DNA of 64,000 bases from JAGTRP01 sp035255045. GTDB lineage: Bacteria; Pseudomonadota; Gammaproteobacteria; Burkholderiales; Rhodocyclaceae. The DNA lies in contig DATFAA010000165.1 of the NCBI GenBank assembly GCA_035255045.1, positions 1-64,000 on the forward strand, written 5' to 3'. Under the pieces are notes generated by a model. It was given only the letters and a program-made list of their open reading frames with translations. It did no database searches and was not told where the DNA came from. Shown here one piece after another: positions 1 to 7,901 of this stretch. The translations under genes and the position numbers were made by a program. Numbering within the stretch: position 1 is the stretch's first letter; each line of letters opens with the position of its first letter.

Positions 1-991
1 CGGTGAGGAGGAAGGCCTGGCAGCGGCAGCCGCCGAAATCCTTTTCCTTTTCCGAGCAGGAGCCGCAGGGCTCGGGCAGCCAGTCGAGGCCCCGGTATTT
101 CCGGAAGAGGGGCGATTCGTGCCAGATCCAGCCCAGGTTCCGGTCCCGCACCGATTCGAACTCCAGGCCGGGGATGACCCGGGATTCCTGGCAGGGCATG
201 GCGACGCCGTCCGGGGCGATGGTGAGGTGGATGGCGCCCCAGCCGTTCATGCAGGCCTTGGGCCGGCCCTCGTAGTAGTCGGGGATGACGAAGTAGATGG
301 TCATGTCCTTGCCCAGCTTCTCCCGCCACTGGTTCACCACTCTCTCGGCTTCCCGCACCTGCTCCAGGGTGGGCATGAGCTCGTCCCGGTTCACCAGGGC
401 CCAGTTGTAGTACTGGATATTGGCGAATTCGATGTACTCGACCCCGATGCCGGCCGCCCATTCCACCATTTCGCCGATGCAGCCGATGTTCTGGCGGAAC
501 ACCGGCATATTGAGCACCATGGGGAAACCGTGGGCCTTGATGCGGCGGGCCGCTTCCAGCTTGCGCTCGTGGGCCCTGGCGCCCACCAGGGCGTCGGTGA
601 GGTCGGCCCGGGTGGCCTGGAGGGAGAGCTGAATCTGCTTGAGGCCCGCCGCCTTGAGGGCCACCAGGCGCTCTTCGCTGAGGCCGATGCCCGAGGTGAT
701 GAGGTTGGTGTAGAAGCCGAGGCCGTCGGCGTAGGCCACCAGTTCCTCCAGGTCGGGGCGCTGCAGGGGTTCGCCGCCGGTGAAGCCCAATTGCAGGGCG
801 CCCAGTTCCCGGGCTTCCCGCAGCACCCGCTTCCACTCCTCGGTGCTCAGCTCCTTGTCGCCGTAGTCCTCGAAATCCAGGGGATTGTTGCACCAGGTGC
901 ATTTCAGGGGGCAGCGGTAAGTGAGCTCCAGGGACAGCCACAGGGGCTTGCCCTGGCCGTCCAGGCTGAGGCCGCTGGTTTCTTTGGGCAT
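1..991 (-). CDS. pqqE: PqqE, PQQ biosynthesis radical SAM enzyme (3' end cut by window edge)
   Basis: Radical S-adenosylmethionine enzyme that joins the Glu and Tyr side chains of the PqqA peptide, the first chemical step of pyrroloquinoline quinone synthesis. About 330 codons are present; the C-terminus lies before base 1. Seen: an N-terminal radical SAM cluster motif CPLKCTWC, a GFTGGEP motif, and downstream SPASM-type cysteines (CMNGWG, then CGSC and GGCRC) that would bind auxiliary Fe-S clusters. The ATG at 991 follows an AGGAG ribosome site. It lies 80 bases after pip and is the last visible gene of the pqq locus. Confidence 0.95.
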   Translation of the reverse strand, partial: MPKETSGLSLDGQGKPLWLSLELTYRCPLKCTWCNNPLDFEDYGDKELSTEEWKRVLREARELGALQLGFTGGEPLQRPDLEELVAYADGLGFYTNLITSGIGLSEERLVALKAAGLKQIQLSLQATRADLTDALVGARAHERKLEAARRIKAHGFPMVLNMPVFRQNIGCIGEMVEWAAGIGVEYIEFANIQYYNWALVNRDELMPTLEQVREAERVVNQWREKLGKDMTIYFVIPDYYEGRPKACMNGWGAIHLTIAPDGVAMPCQESRVIPGLEFESVRDRNLGWIWHESPLFRKYRGLDWLPEPCGSCSEKEKDFGGCRCQAFLLT

Positions 992-1071
992 GGTGTTCTC
1001 CTTTGTCTCCGTGTTGGCCACATTTTTCTCCTGCACCCGGGGCGGCGCGCCGAGAAAGGCGGGAATGTGGC

Positions 1072-2025
1072 CTAGCGATTTTCTGTAACCCGGTCCGCGA
1101 TGCGGCCGAGGGCGGCGATGCAGGCGGCCGCCATGGCGGGCTCCATGAGGCCGTGGCCGGCGTCCTCCACCCCTACCCATTCGGCCCGGGGCCAGGCCCG
1201 GTGCAGCTTCCTGGCGGTGCGGGGCGGGCAGACGGGATCCCGGGTGCCCTGGACGATGGCGGCGGGAAGGTGCTGCAGGCCCGCGCAGCCGGCCAGCAGG
1301 GCGTCGGCGTCGCTGAAGCAGCCGCGGGACAGGTAGTGTGCCTGGATGCGGGCCTTGGCCAGGCGCCCCGGGTCCGGCTCGCCGTCCAGCGGCGGTTCTC
1401 CCATCAGGGCCCGCTCGTAATCGAGCCAGTGGCGGGCAGCGGCGAGGCGGGTGGGGCTGTGGCCGGCCAGGAGGCGGCGGGTGTAGGCGCCCAGCAGGTG
1501 CCGGCGTTCGCCCCGGGGCATGGCGCCGGCGAAGCGCTGCCAGGCTTCGGGGACGGGGGTGTCGACCCCCTGGGCATAGGCCCGCAGCTCCTCCGCTGAA
1601 CCCAGGAAGATGCCCCGCAGCACCAGTCCCAGCACCCGCTCCGGGTGGGCCTGGGCATAGGCGAGCCCGAGCAGGCTGCCCCAGGAGCCGCCGAACACCA
1701 GCCAGCGGCCGATGCCCAGGGATTCACGGATGCGTTCCACGTCCGCCACCAGATGGGCGGTGGTATTGGCCCGGCGGCTGCCCGGCGGGGTGCTGCGTCC
1801 GCTGCCGCGCTGGTCGAAGAGGACGGCATGGAAGCGTTGGGGATCGAAAAGCCGGCGCTGGGCCGGGGTGCAGCCGCTGCCGGGGCCGCCGTGGAGGAAG
1901 ACGACGGGCAGGCCGCCGGGACGGCCGCATTCCTCGATGTAGAGCACATGGCCGTGGTCCACGGCCAGCCGATGCTCGGCGAAGGGCTCGATTGCCGGGT
2001 AGAGGGGAGCGATCCCGGCCGGCAT
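1072..2025 (-). CDS. pip: Prolyl aminopeptidase (proline iminopeptidase), inside the pqq locus
   Basis: Alpha/beta-hydrolase of the proline iminopeptidase family, which removes N-terminal proline from peptides in the cytoplasm. Seen: oxyanion-hole motif HGGPGSG near residue 46, nucleophile elbow GGSWGS near residue 114, an acid candidate in GTRDPVCPP, and the C-terminal DAGHG histidine; about 317 residues is normal for the family. GTG at 2028 and ATG at 2025 are adjacent possible starts. The gene begins 7-10 bases after pqqD and ends 80 bases before pqqE, so it is probably cotranscribed with them. PQQ maturation needs proteolysis of modified PqqA and no pqqF-type protease gene is visible here, so a trimming role is possible but is inference. 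Confidence 0.9.
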   Translation of the reverse strand: MPAGIAPLYPAIEPFAEHRLAVDHGHVLYIEECGRPGGLPVVFLHGGPGSGCTPAQRRLFDPQRFHAVLFDQRGSGRSTPPGSRRANTTAHLVADVERIRESLGIGRWLVFGGSWGSLLGLAYAQAHPERVLGLVLRGIFLGSAEELRAYAQGVDTPVPEAWQRFAGAMPRGERRHLLGAYTRRLLAGHSPTRLAAARHWLDYERALMGEPPLDGEPDPGRLAKARIQAHYLSRGCFSDADALLAGCAGLQHLPAAIVQGTRDPVCPPRTARKLHRAWPRAEWVGVEDAGHGLMEPAMAAACIAALGRIADRVTENR

Positions 2026-2034
2026 CACGGCGTT

Positions 2035-2319
2035 CTAGGCCCGCAGCCAGCCCTTGTCGCAGGCCAAGTCGATGAAGTTCCGGACGCTGCCGGCAATGGC
2101 CTCCCCATGGCCCGGGAAGGCGGCCTGCAGGTCGGCGACGATGGCGGCGACGTCGCGCCCGCCGTCGCAGCGCTTGAGGATTTCGCCGGCGGAGGGATTG
2201 AGTTTGATGAGGCCTTCCGGGTAGAGCAGGATGTAGGAATCCTGGCTCGCTTCCCAGCGGAAGACGTAGTGGGGCGACAGCCGGGGGCGGGCGGCGGCGG
2301 GGATGGCGGTGTGTTCCAT
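2035..2319 (-). CDS. pqqD: PqqD, PqqA-binding chaperone
   Basis: Small peptide chaperone that binds PqqA and presents it to PqqE; the family is a model RiPP recognition element. The 94-residue length is typical, and the core motifs are present (RLSPHYVFRWE, YPEGLIKLN, ILKRCDG, FIDLACDKGWL). The ATG at 2319 lies 61 bases after the pqqA stop. Transcribed with the other pqq genes on the minus strand, directly before pip. Confidence 0.95.
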   Translation of the reverse strand: MEHTAIPAAARPRLSPHYVFRWEASQDSYILLYPEGLIKLNPSAGEILKRCDGGRDVAAIVADLQAAFPGHGEAIAGSVRNFIDLACDKGWLRA

Positions 2320-2380
2320 GGTGGCGGGGCTTTCCGGGCGAGGGGGCGGAAACGGCGGGCCGCTGCCGCCCCCGGCGTCC

Positions 2381-2455
2381 TTAGCGGACGTAGACGTAGG
2401 CCGTGACTTCGAAGCCGAGGCGGATTTCGCAGTAGGCGGGGGTTTCCCAAGTCAT
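2381..2455 (-). CDS. pqqA: PqqA, precursor peptide of PQQ
   Basis: A 24-residue precursor peptide. It begins MTWETPAY and ends VTAYVYVR; the Glu16-Val-Thr-Ala-Tyr20 core supplies the two residues that become PQQ, and their positions match well-studied PqqA peptides exactly. An AGGAG ribosome site lies about 6 bases before the ATG at 2455, and the stop is TAA at 2381-2383. Unusually, it sits between pqqC and pqqD rather than first in the operon. A proline is at position 6 and a cysteine at position 9. Confidence 0.95.
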   Translation of the reverse strand: MTWETPAYCEIRLGFEVTAYVYVR

Positions 2456-2562
2456 GTCTGTCTCCTGGTTGGCGGAGGGGCACCATGCTCCTCCTGAAGT
2501 CCATTATTTGCAGCCGGCATCCCGGCCGCCAGCGGCATTTCGCCAAAATGGCCTCATGAAAA

Positions 2563-3321
2563 TCATGAGGCGGCGATTTCTCCGGCCATGGGCGTGTAGG
2601 GCCCCCAGCCGTGCACCTCCACCCGGCAGTAGGCCAGGAGCATGGCGTCCAGCATGGACCACAGCAGGTCGAGCTTGAACTGGAGGATCTCCAGGGCCCG
2701 CTCCTGGAGTTCCCGGGTGTTGAAGTGGCCGAGGGTGATGCGCAGACCGTTCACCACGTCCCGGGGGGCTTCGGTGAGACGGCGGCGGAAGTAGTTGTAG
2801 CCCTCGGGCTCGATCCACGGATAGTGCTGGGGCCAGTGGTCGAGGCGGGACTTGTGGATGGTGGGGGCGAAGAGCTCGGTGAGGGAGGATGCCGCCGCTT
2901 CCTGCCAGGACACCCGGCGGGCGAAGTTCACATAGGCGTCCACGGCGAAGCGCACTCCGGGCAGCACCAGGCGCTGGGAGACGATGTCCTGCCGGGAAAG
3001 GCCGACGGCTTCCCCCAGGCGGATCCAGGCCTCGATGCCGCCGTCCTCGCCGCCGTAGCCGTCGTGGTCGAGGATGCGCTGGACCCAGTGGCGGCGCACC
3101 TCCCGGTCCGGGCAGTTGGACAGGATGGCGGCATCCTTGATGGGGATGCTGACCTGGTAGTAGTAGCGGTTGGCGACCCAGGCCTGGATCTGCTCCCGGC
3201 TGCTCTGGCCCCGGTGCATCATCACCTGGAAGGGATGGTGGATATGGTAGCGCTCCCCCATGGCCCGCAGCCTGGCTTCGAATTCATCCGGGGTCCAGGG
3301 TTTCAATTCATCCATCTTCAT
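2563..3321 (-). CDS. pqqC: PqqC, pyrroloquinoline-quinone synthase
   Basis: Cofactor-free oxidase that performs the final ring closure and eight-electron oxidation to PQQ. The 252-residue product has the PqqC signatures HHPFQVMMHRG, ANRYYYQ, LDHDGYGG (a histidine near 86 corresponds to an active-site histidine of the family) and GHFNTRELQERAL. The ATG at 3321 overlaps the pqqB stop in an ATGA junction and has a GGAG ribosome site, so it is translationally coupled to pqqB. The same reading frame stays open far upstream through pqqB, but that part is only the out-of-frame shadow of pqqB. Confidence 0.95.
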   Translation of the reverse strand: MKMDELKPWTPDEFEARLRAMGERYHIHHPFQVMMHRGQSSREQIQAWVANRYYYQVSIPIKDAAILSNCPDREVRRHWVQRILDHDGYGGEDGGIEAWIRLGEAVGLSRQDIVSQRLVLPGVRFAVDAYVNFARRVSWQEAAASSLTELFAPTIHKSRLDHWPQHYPWIEPEGYNYFRRRLTEAPRDVVNGLRITLGHFNTRELQERALEILQFKLDLLWSMLDAMLLAYCRVEVHGWGPYTPMAGEIAAS

Positions 3322-4250
3322 GGCTTGTCTCCGTTCTGGTAGTCGATCAGCATCCCGTCCTCGGCGACCTCGATGCCGTGGCAGGCCAGTTCGGCCCGCT
3401 CGGGGGAGTTCTCGTCCAGGATGGGGTTGGTGTTGTTGATGTGGATGAGGACCTTGCGGGGCTTCCCGTAGCGGGACAGCAACTCGATCATGCCGCCCGC
3501 GCCCGCTTGGGGCAGATGGCCGATTTCCCGGGCCGTCTTGGCGGAAATGCCGAGGGCAATCATCTCGTCGTCGGTCCAGAAGGTGCCGTCCAGGAGGACG
3601 CAGTCGGAATCCGCCAGATAGGGTTCCAGGTGCGGTTCCATGGCCCCGAAGCCGGGGGCGTAGAAGACCTTGCGGCCGCTCTTGTGGTCCTCGATGAGAA
3701 TGCCGATGTTGTCGCCGGGGTGGGGATCGTCGCGATGGGGCGAGTAGGGGGGCGCCTTGCTGGCCAGCGGCACCGGGGTGAAGCGGATGCCCGCCACGCC
3801 GGGGACGGCGAAGGAAGTCGGAGGGGCCACCTGCAGCGGCTGCCAGGCGACGGTGCAGAAATGGGAAAGGACATTGAAAACCGGGTTGCCGCTGGTGAGG
3901 TCCTCCCGCACCTGCGCGGTGCACCAGACCGGCAGGGGCTTGCCCTCCCGCAACATGAAGAGGCCGGTGGTGTGGTCGATCTGGGCGTCGATCAGCACCA
4001 CCCCGGCAATGCCGCTGTCCCGCAGGGCGCGACCCGGCTGCAGGCAGGGATTGGCGCGGATTTGGGCCAGCAGGTCGGGGGAGGCGTTGAACAGGACCCA
4101 GTCCTCGCCATTGCCGCTGACGGCGATGGAGGACTGGGTGCGGGGCCGGGCGCGGACGGTGCCGTGGCGCACGCCGCGGCAGTTGCGGCAGTTGCAGTTC
4201 CACTGGGGAAAGCCGCCGCCGGCGGAGGATCCGAGGACGAGTATCTTCAT
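3318..4250 (-). CDS. pqqB: PqqB, metallo-hydrolase-fold PQQ biosynthesis protein
   Basis: Metallo-beta-lactamase-fold protein of PQQ synthesis, reported to hydroxylate the cross-linked Glu-Tyr intermediate. Seen: the family start (VLGSSAGGGFPQWN) with the cysteine-rich metal motif CNCRNC near residues 19-24, and NNTNPIL later. About 310 residues from the ATG at 4250, which fits the family. An in-frame ATG at 4286 has a better ribosome site (AGGA, 7-base spacing) and would add 12 residues, so the start is uncertain. First gene of the visible pqq locus; the promoter should lie just upstream, close to or inside the divergent DUF2914 gene's 5' part. Confidence 0.93.
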   Translation of the reverse strand: MKILVLGSSAGGGFPQWNCNCRNCRGVRHGTVRARPRTQSSIAVSGNGEDWVLFNASPDLLAQIRANPCLQPGRALRDSGIAGVVLIDAQIDHTTGLFMLREGKPLPVWCTAQVREDLTSGNPVFNVLSHFCTVAWQPLQVAPPTSFAVPGVAGIRFTPVPLASKAPPYSPHRDDPHPGDNIGILIEDHKSGRKVFYAPGFGAMEPHLEPYLADSDCVLLDGTFWTDDEMIALGISAKTAREIGHLPQAGAGGMIELLSRYGKPRKVLIHINNTNPILDENSPERAELACHGIEVAEDGMLIDYQNGDKP

Positions 4251-4301
4251 GGGGAGCAGTATCGAAGCCCCGGGAAAATTTGACATGCATCAATCCTGGA
4301 A

Positions 4302-5474
4302 ATGGGCCTCATGGTTTTCTGGAGGACCCCGGCCGGGGAGAAGTCCCCGGGTTTGATAAAGTTACGGGCCCGAACGCCTCCGACCCTCCGCCCCACCGTG
4401 CTCCGCCGCCTGCTTCCCCACCTCCAGCGCTACGCCCCGATGCTCGCCTTCTTCGGCGGCTTCCTGTGGGATGCCCTCACCCTCGGCCAGAAGGTCAAGG
4501 CGATGGATTTCTGGATTCTGGGGGTCTATCTGCTGGGCTCGGCGGTCATCGTCTGGTGGCTGGCCCGGCGGGATTTCCTGGCCCTGGTGCCGCCGGAAGA
4601 GCAGGAAGGCTGGCGCGGGCGCTGGCAGGGCCTGGTCTGGCAGGCGCCCTATCTGCTGGTCCAGTTCTTTTTCGGCGGCATCTTTTCCGCCCTCTTCATC
4701 CTCTATTTCAAGAGCGCCAGCCACCTGGGGGCCTGGATCATGGCCCTGGTCCTGGGCGGGCTCCTGGTCGGCAACGAATTCATGGGGCAGCGCTACGGGC
4801 GGCGCTTCACCCTGACCTGGGGCCTGTTCGGCCTCAACGCCATCCTGCTCCTCAACTTCGTCCTGCCCCACCTGGTCGGCAGCCTGCACCCCGTCTGGTT
4901 CCACCTCTCCACCGTGCTGGGCGCCTCCCTGGCCCACGGCCTGCGGCGGCTGGCGCCGGGGCGTCCCGGGCGCATCCTGCCGGCCTGGGGTGTGGCGGCG
5001 GCCCTGGTGCTGGCCTGGAACCTGGACATGATCGCCCCGGTGCCCCTGGTCAAGCGGGACGTGGCCCTGGGCCACGACTTCGTCCATCGGGACGGGCAGT
5101 TCGTCCTGCAGGTGGAGGAGCCGCCGGTCTGGCAATTCTGGCGGGAGTGGGCCCGCGTCGCCCATGTACCCGAGGGCGGCCGGCTCTACGGGGTCTCCGC
5201 CGTCTTCGCCCCCCTCGGGGTGACGGCTCTCCTGGAACACCGGTGGGAATACCATGATCCAAGCAGCGGCTGGCGCCTCATGTCCCGGGCGCGCTTCGCG
5301 GCCACCGGCGGTCGGGAAAGGGGCTTCCGGGGGTTTTCCTACGTCACCAGCCCGCCCCCCGGGGAATGGCGCCTGATCGTGGCCACCCAGGACGGCCGCA
5401 CCATCGCCATCCAGCCGGTGGAAGTGGAGCGGGGAGAGCCGGCGCCGGAAAAACTGGTCACGAAAGAGTTCTAG
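4302..5474 (+). CDS. DUF2914 domain membrane protein
   Basis: Uncharacterised inner-membrane protein. Seen: at least six hydrophobic segments between about residues 45 and 230 (beginning MLAFFGGFLWDALTL), then a soluble C-terminal DUF2914-like domain (LEHRWEYHDP, GWRLMSRARF, GEWRLIVATQDGR). No function is established. The true start is probably downstream of 4302: the first 32 codons look non-coding and would leave only 15-51 bases to the divergent pqqB. A GTG at 4398 or an ATG at 4440 fit better but lack clear ribosome sites. The ABC transporter genes follow 42 bases after its stop. Confidence 0.75.
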   Translation: MGLMVFWRTPAGEKSPGLIKLRARTPPTLRPTVLRRLLPHLQRYAPMLAFFGGFLWDALTLGQKVKAMDFWILGVYLLGSAVIVWWLARRDFLALVPPEEQEGWRGRWQGLVWQAPYLLVQFFFGGIFSALFILYFKSASHLGAWIMALVLGGLLVGNEFMGQRYGRRFTLTWGLFGLNAILLLNFVLPHLVGSLHPVWFHLSTVLGASLAHGLRRLAPGRPGRILPAWGVAAALVLAWNLDMIAPVPLVKRDVALGHDFVHRDGQFVLQVEEPPVWQFWREWARVAHVPEGGRLYGVSAVFAPLGVTALLEHRWEYHDPSSGWRLMSRARFAATGGRERGFRGFSYVTSPPPGEWRLIVATQDGRTIAIQPVEVERGEPAPEKLVTKEF

Positions 5475-5516
5475 GGGCAGCTATCCACCTGAAAGGCACC
5501 TTGGCATAATCGTCCG

Positions 5517-6494
5517 ATGCTCGCTTATCTCGTCCGCCGCCTGCTGTACGCGATTCCCATCCTGATCGGGGTGAATCTCCTTACCTTCGCCCTCTTTTTC
5601 GTGGTGAACACCCCGGACGACATGGCGCGCATGCAGCTCGGGGTCAAGCGCGTGACCCCGGAAGCCATCCAGAAGTGGAAGGCGGAGCGGGGCTACGACA
5701 AGCCCCTGCTGTGGAACAGTCAGGCGGCGGGGGCGGCGACGGTGACCGACACCATCTTCTTCGACAAGTCGGCCCGCATGTTCGTGGGCGACTTCGGCCG
5801 GGCCGAGGACGGCCGGGACATCGCCCGGGAGATCAAGCACCGCATGCTGCCATCCCTGGCCATCGCCCTGCCCACCTTCATCCTCGGCCTCCTGGTGACC
5901 GTGGTCTTCGCCCTCACCCTGGCCTTCTTCCGGGCCACCGCCTTCGATTTCTGGGGGGTGGTGCTGTGCGTCGCCATGATGTCCATCTCCGGCCTCTTCT
6001 ACATCATCGGCGGCCAGTACCTGATCAGCAAGATCTGGCGCCTGGTGCCCATTTCCGGCTACGGCGACGGCCTGGACGCCTGGCGCTTCCTCATCCTGCC
6101 GGTGGCCATCGGGGTCATTTCCGGCATCGGCTCCTCGGCCCGCTGGTACCGCACCATCTTCCTGGAGGAGGTCGGCAAGGACTACGTCCGCACCGCCCGG
6201 GCCAAGGGCCTGCCGGAGACCGTGGTCTTCCTGCGCCATGTCCTGAGGAACGCCATGATCCCCATCCTGACCGGGGTGGTGGTGGTGATCCCGCTCCTCT
6301 TCATGGGCTCCCTCCTGACCGAGTCCTTCTTCGGCATCCCCGGCCTGGGCAGCTACACCATCGACGCCATCAACGCCCAGGACTTCGCCGTGGTGCGCTC
6401 CATGGTCTTCATCGGCTCGGTGCTCTACATCTTCGGGCTGATCCTGACCGACATCTCCTACACCCTGGTCGATCCCAGGATCCGGTTCAACTGA
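5517..6494 (+). CDS. Peptide/oligopeptide-type ABC transporter permease (OppB/DppB/YejB family)
   Basis: First inner-membrane permease of a peptide-type ABC importer, 325 residues. Seen: the family N-terminus (MLAYLVRRLLYAIPILIGV), six predicted membrane segments, and an EAA coupling motif around EEVGKDYVRTARAKGLP that contacts the ATPase. The stop overlaps the next permease start (TGATG). The substrate cannot be deduced; dipeptides, oligopeptides or other small molecules such as microcin C-like peptides are all known for the family. No substrate-binding protein gene lies next to it. Confidence 0.9.
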   Translation: MLAYLVRRLLYAIPILIGVNLLTFALFFVVNTPDDMARMQLGVKRVTPEAIQKWKAERGYDKPLLWNSQAAGAATVTDTIFFDKSARMFVGDFGRAEDGRDIAREIKHRMLPSLAIALPTFILGLLVTVVFALTLAFFRATAFDFWGVVLCVAMMSISGLFYIIGGQYLISKIWRLVPISGYGDGLDAWRFLILPVAIGVISGIGSSARWYRTIFLEEVGKDYVRTARAKGLPETVVFLRHVLRNAMIPILTGVVVVIPLLFMGSLLTESFFGIPGLGSYTIDAINAQDFAVVRSMVFIGSVLYIFGLILTDISYTLVDPRIRFN

Positions 6495-7897
6495 TGCCCT
6501 TCCAGATCGTCACCCTCTGGTCCGACGGGCTCATCTGGCTGCTGGTGGTGGCCGGCATCGGCTTCGGCTTCCTGATCGCCCGCAGCGCGCCCCTGCTGGC
6601 GGCCTGGCGCCGGGTCGGGAAGAGCCGGGTGGGCATGGCCTCGGCCACGGTGCTGGTGGTCTTCGCCATCATCGGCCTCCTCGATTCCCTCCATTACCGC
6701 CTCAAGCTGGACGGCGGCGAGGGCCGGCCGCCGACCTATGCCATCGAGGTGCTGTCGGTGCTGGACGCCGTCGCCACGCCGCTCCGCACCCACAACGAGA
6801 AGACCTATTCGGCCCCCTTCGCCACCCGGCTCTACGCCAAGGAGACCGTCGAGCTGCCCGGCGGCGGCCAGACCCGCGAGTATCCCCGCCTGAAATACGG
6901 CGGTGCCCACCTGGGGAACGACGAAGATCGCTTGCCGGCGGACGTGGCCGGCAAGGCGGCCCTCGGCCTCGGGCTGGCGGCCGTGCTCTGGGGTGTGGTG
7001 GCGGCCCTGGTGACGGCCAGCGTCGCCCGGCGGGAAAAGGTGGGCCGGGGCGAAGCCTGGCGACGCATCTGGCGGGGGGAGACCCCCTTCGCCTGGAGCG
7101 CCCTGTTGGTGACTTCCGGCCTCCTGCTGGCGCTGCTCCTTCCCCTCGTGGCCCTGGCCGGCTACTACCATGTCTTCGGCACCGACAAGGTCGGCCAGGA
7201 TGTCCTCTACCAGGTCATGAAGAGTGTGCGCACCGGCCTCATCATCGGCCTGGTGACCACCCTGGTCATGCTGCCCCTGGCGGTGCTCCTGGGCATCATC
7301 GCCGGCTATTTCCGGGGCTGGGCCGACGACGTCATCCAGTACGTCTACACGGTGCTCAACTCCATTCCCGGGGTGCTCCTCATCGCCGCCGCCGTGCTCA
7401 TGATGCAGGTGGTGATCGACACCAATCCCCAGTGGTTCGCCACCGCCGCCGAGCGGGCCGACCTGCGCCTCCTGGCCCTCTGCTTCATCCTCGGCATCAC
7501 CAGCTGGACCGGGCTGTGCCGGCTGCTGCGGGGGGAGACCCTGAAGCTGCGGGAGCTGGAGTACATCCAGGCGGCCAAGGCCTTCGGCGTGTCATCGTGG
7601 CGCATCATCGTGCGCCACATCCTGCCCAACCTCATGCACATCGTCATCATCTCCCTGGTGATGGACTTCTCCGGCCTGGTGCTGGCCGAGGCGGTGCTGT
7701 CCTACGTCGGCATCGGCGTCGATCCCACCATGATCAGCTTTGGCACCATGATCAACAACGCCCGCATGGAACTCGGCCGGGAGCCGGTGGTCTGGTGGTC
7801 CCTGGCGGCGGCCTTCGTCGTCATGTTCGTGCTGGTTCTGGCGGCCAACCTGTTCGCCGACGTGGTGCGCGACGCCTTCGACCCGAGAGCCGTATAG
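6494..7897 (+). CDS. Peptide-type ABC transporter permease (OppC/DppC/YejE family), long N-terminal extension
   Basis: Second permease of the importer, 467 residues, clearly longer than the usual 280-340. The C-terminal half from about residue 225 is a normal OppC-type permease with the EAA motif around ELEYIQAAKAFGVSSW. The first 200 residues add extra hydrophobic segments (about 13-30, 50-63 and 150-168) and a hydrophilic stretch between the second and third. The ATG at 6494 shares one base with the preceding stop. The same frame stays open upstream inside the first permease gene, but that part is shadow. Four bases separate it from the ATPase gene. Confidence 0.9.
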   Translation: MPFQIVTLWSDGLIWLLVVAGIGFGFLIARSAPLLAAWRRVGKSRVGMASATVLVVFAIIGLLDSLHYRLKLDGGEGRPPTYAIEVLSVLDAVATPLRTHNEKTYSAPFATRLYAKETVELPGGGQTREYPRLKYGGAHLGNDEDRLPADVAGKAALGLGLAAVLWGVVAALVTASVARREKVGRGEAWRRIWRGETPFAWSALLVTSGLLLALLLPLVALAGYYHVFGTDKVGQDVLYQVMKSVRTGLIIGLVTTLVMLPLAVLLGIIAGYFRGWADDVIQYVYTVLNSIPGVLLIAAAVLMMQVVIDTNPQWFATAAERADLRLLALCFILGITSWTGLCRLLRGETLKLRELEYIQAAKAFGVSSWRIIVRHILPNLMHIVIISLVMDFSGLVLAEAVLSYVGIGVDPTMISFGTMINNARMELGREPVVWWSLAAAFVVMFVLVLAANLFADVVRDAFDPRAV

Positions 7898-7901
7898 CCC
7901 T

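Noticed and set aside
2563..4293. Very long open frame on the minus strand continuing upstream of PqqC
   Set aside because: The upstream part is in a different frame from pqqB and has the low-complexity Arg/Pro-rich look of a GC-rich shadow; pqqC starts at the ATGA overlap.
5675..6493. Extended reading frame upstream of the second permease
   Set aside because: It overlaps the first permease out of frame and is Pro/Arg/His-rich shadow sequence; the coupled ATG at 6494 is the better start.
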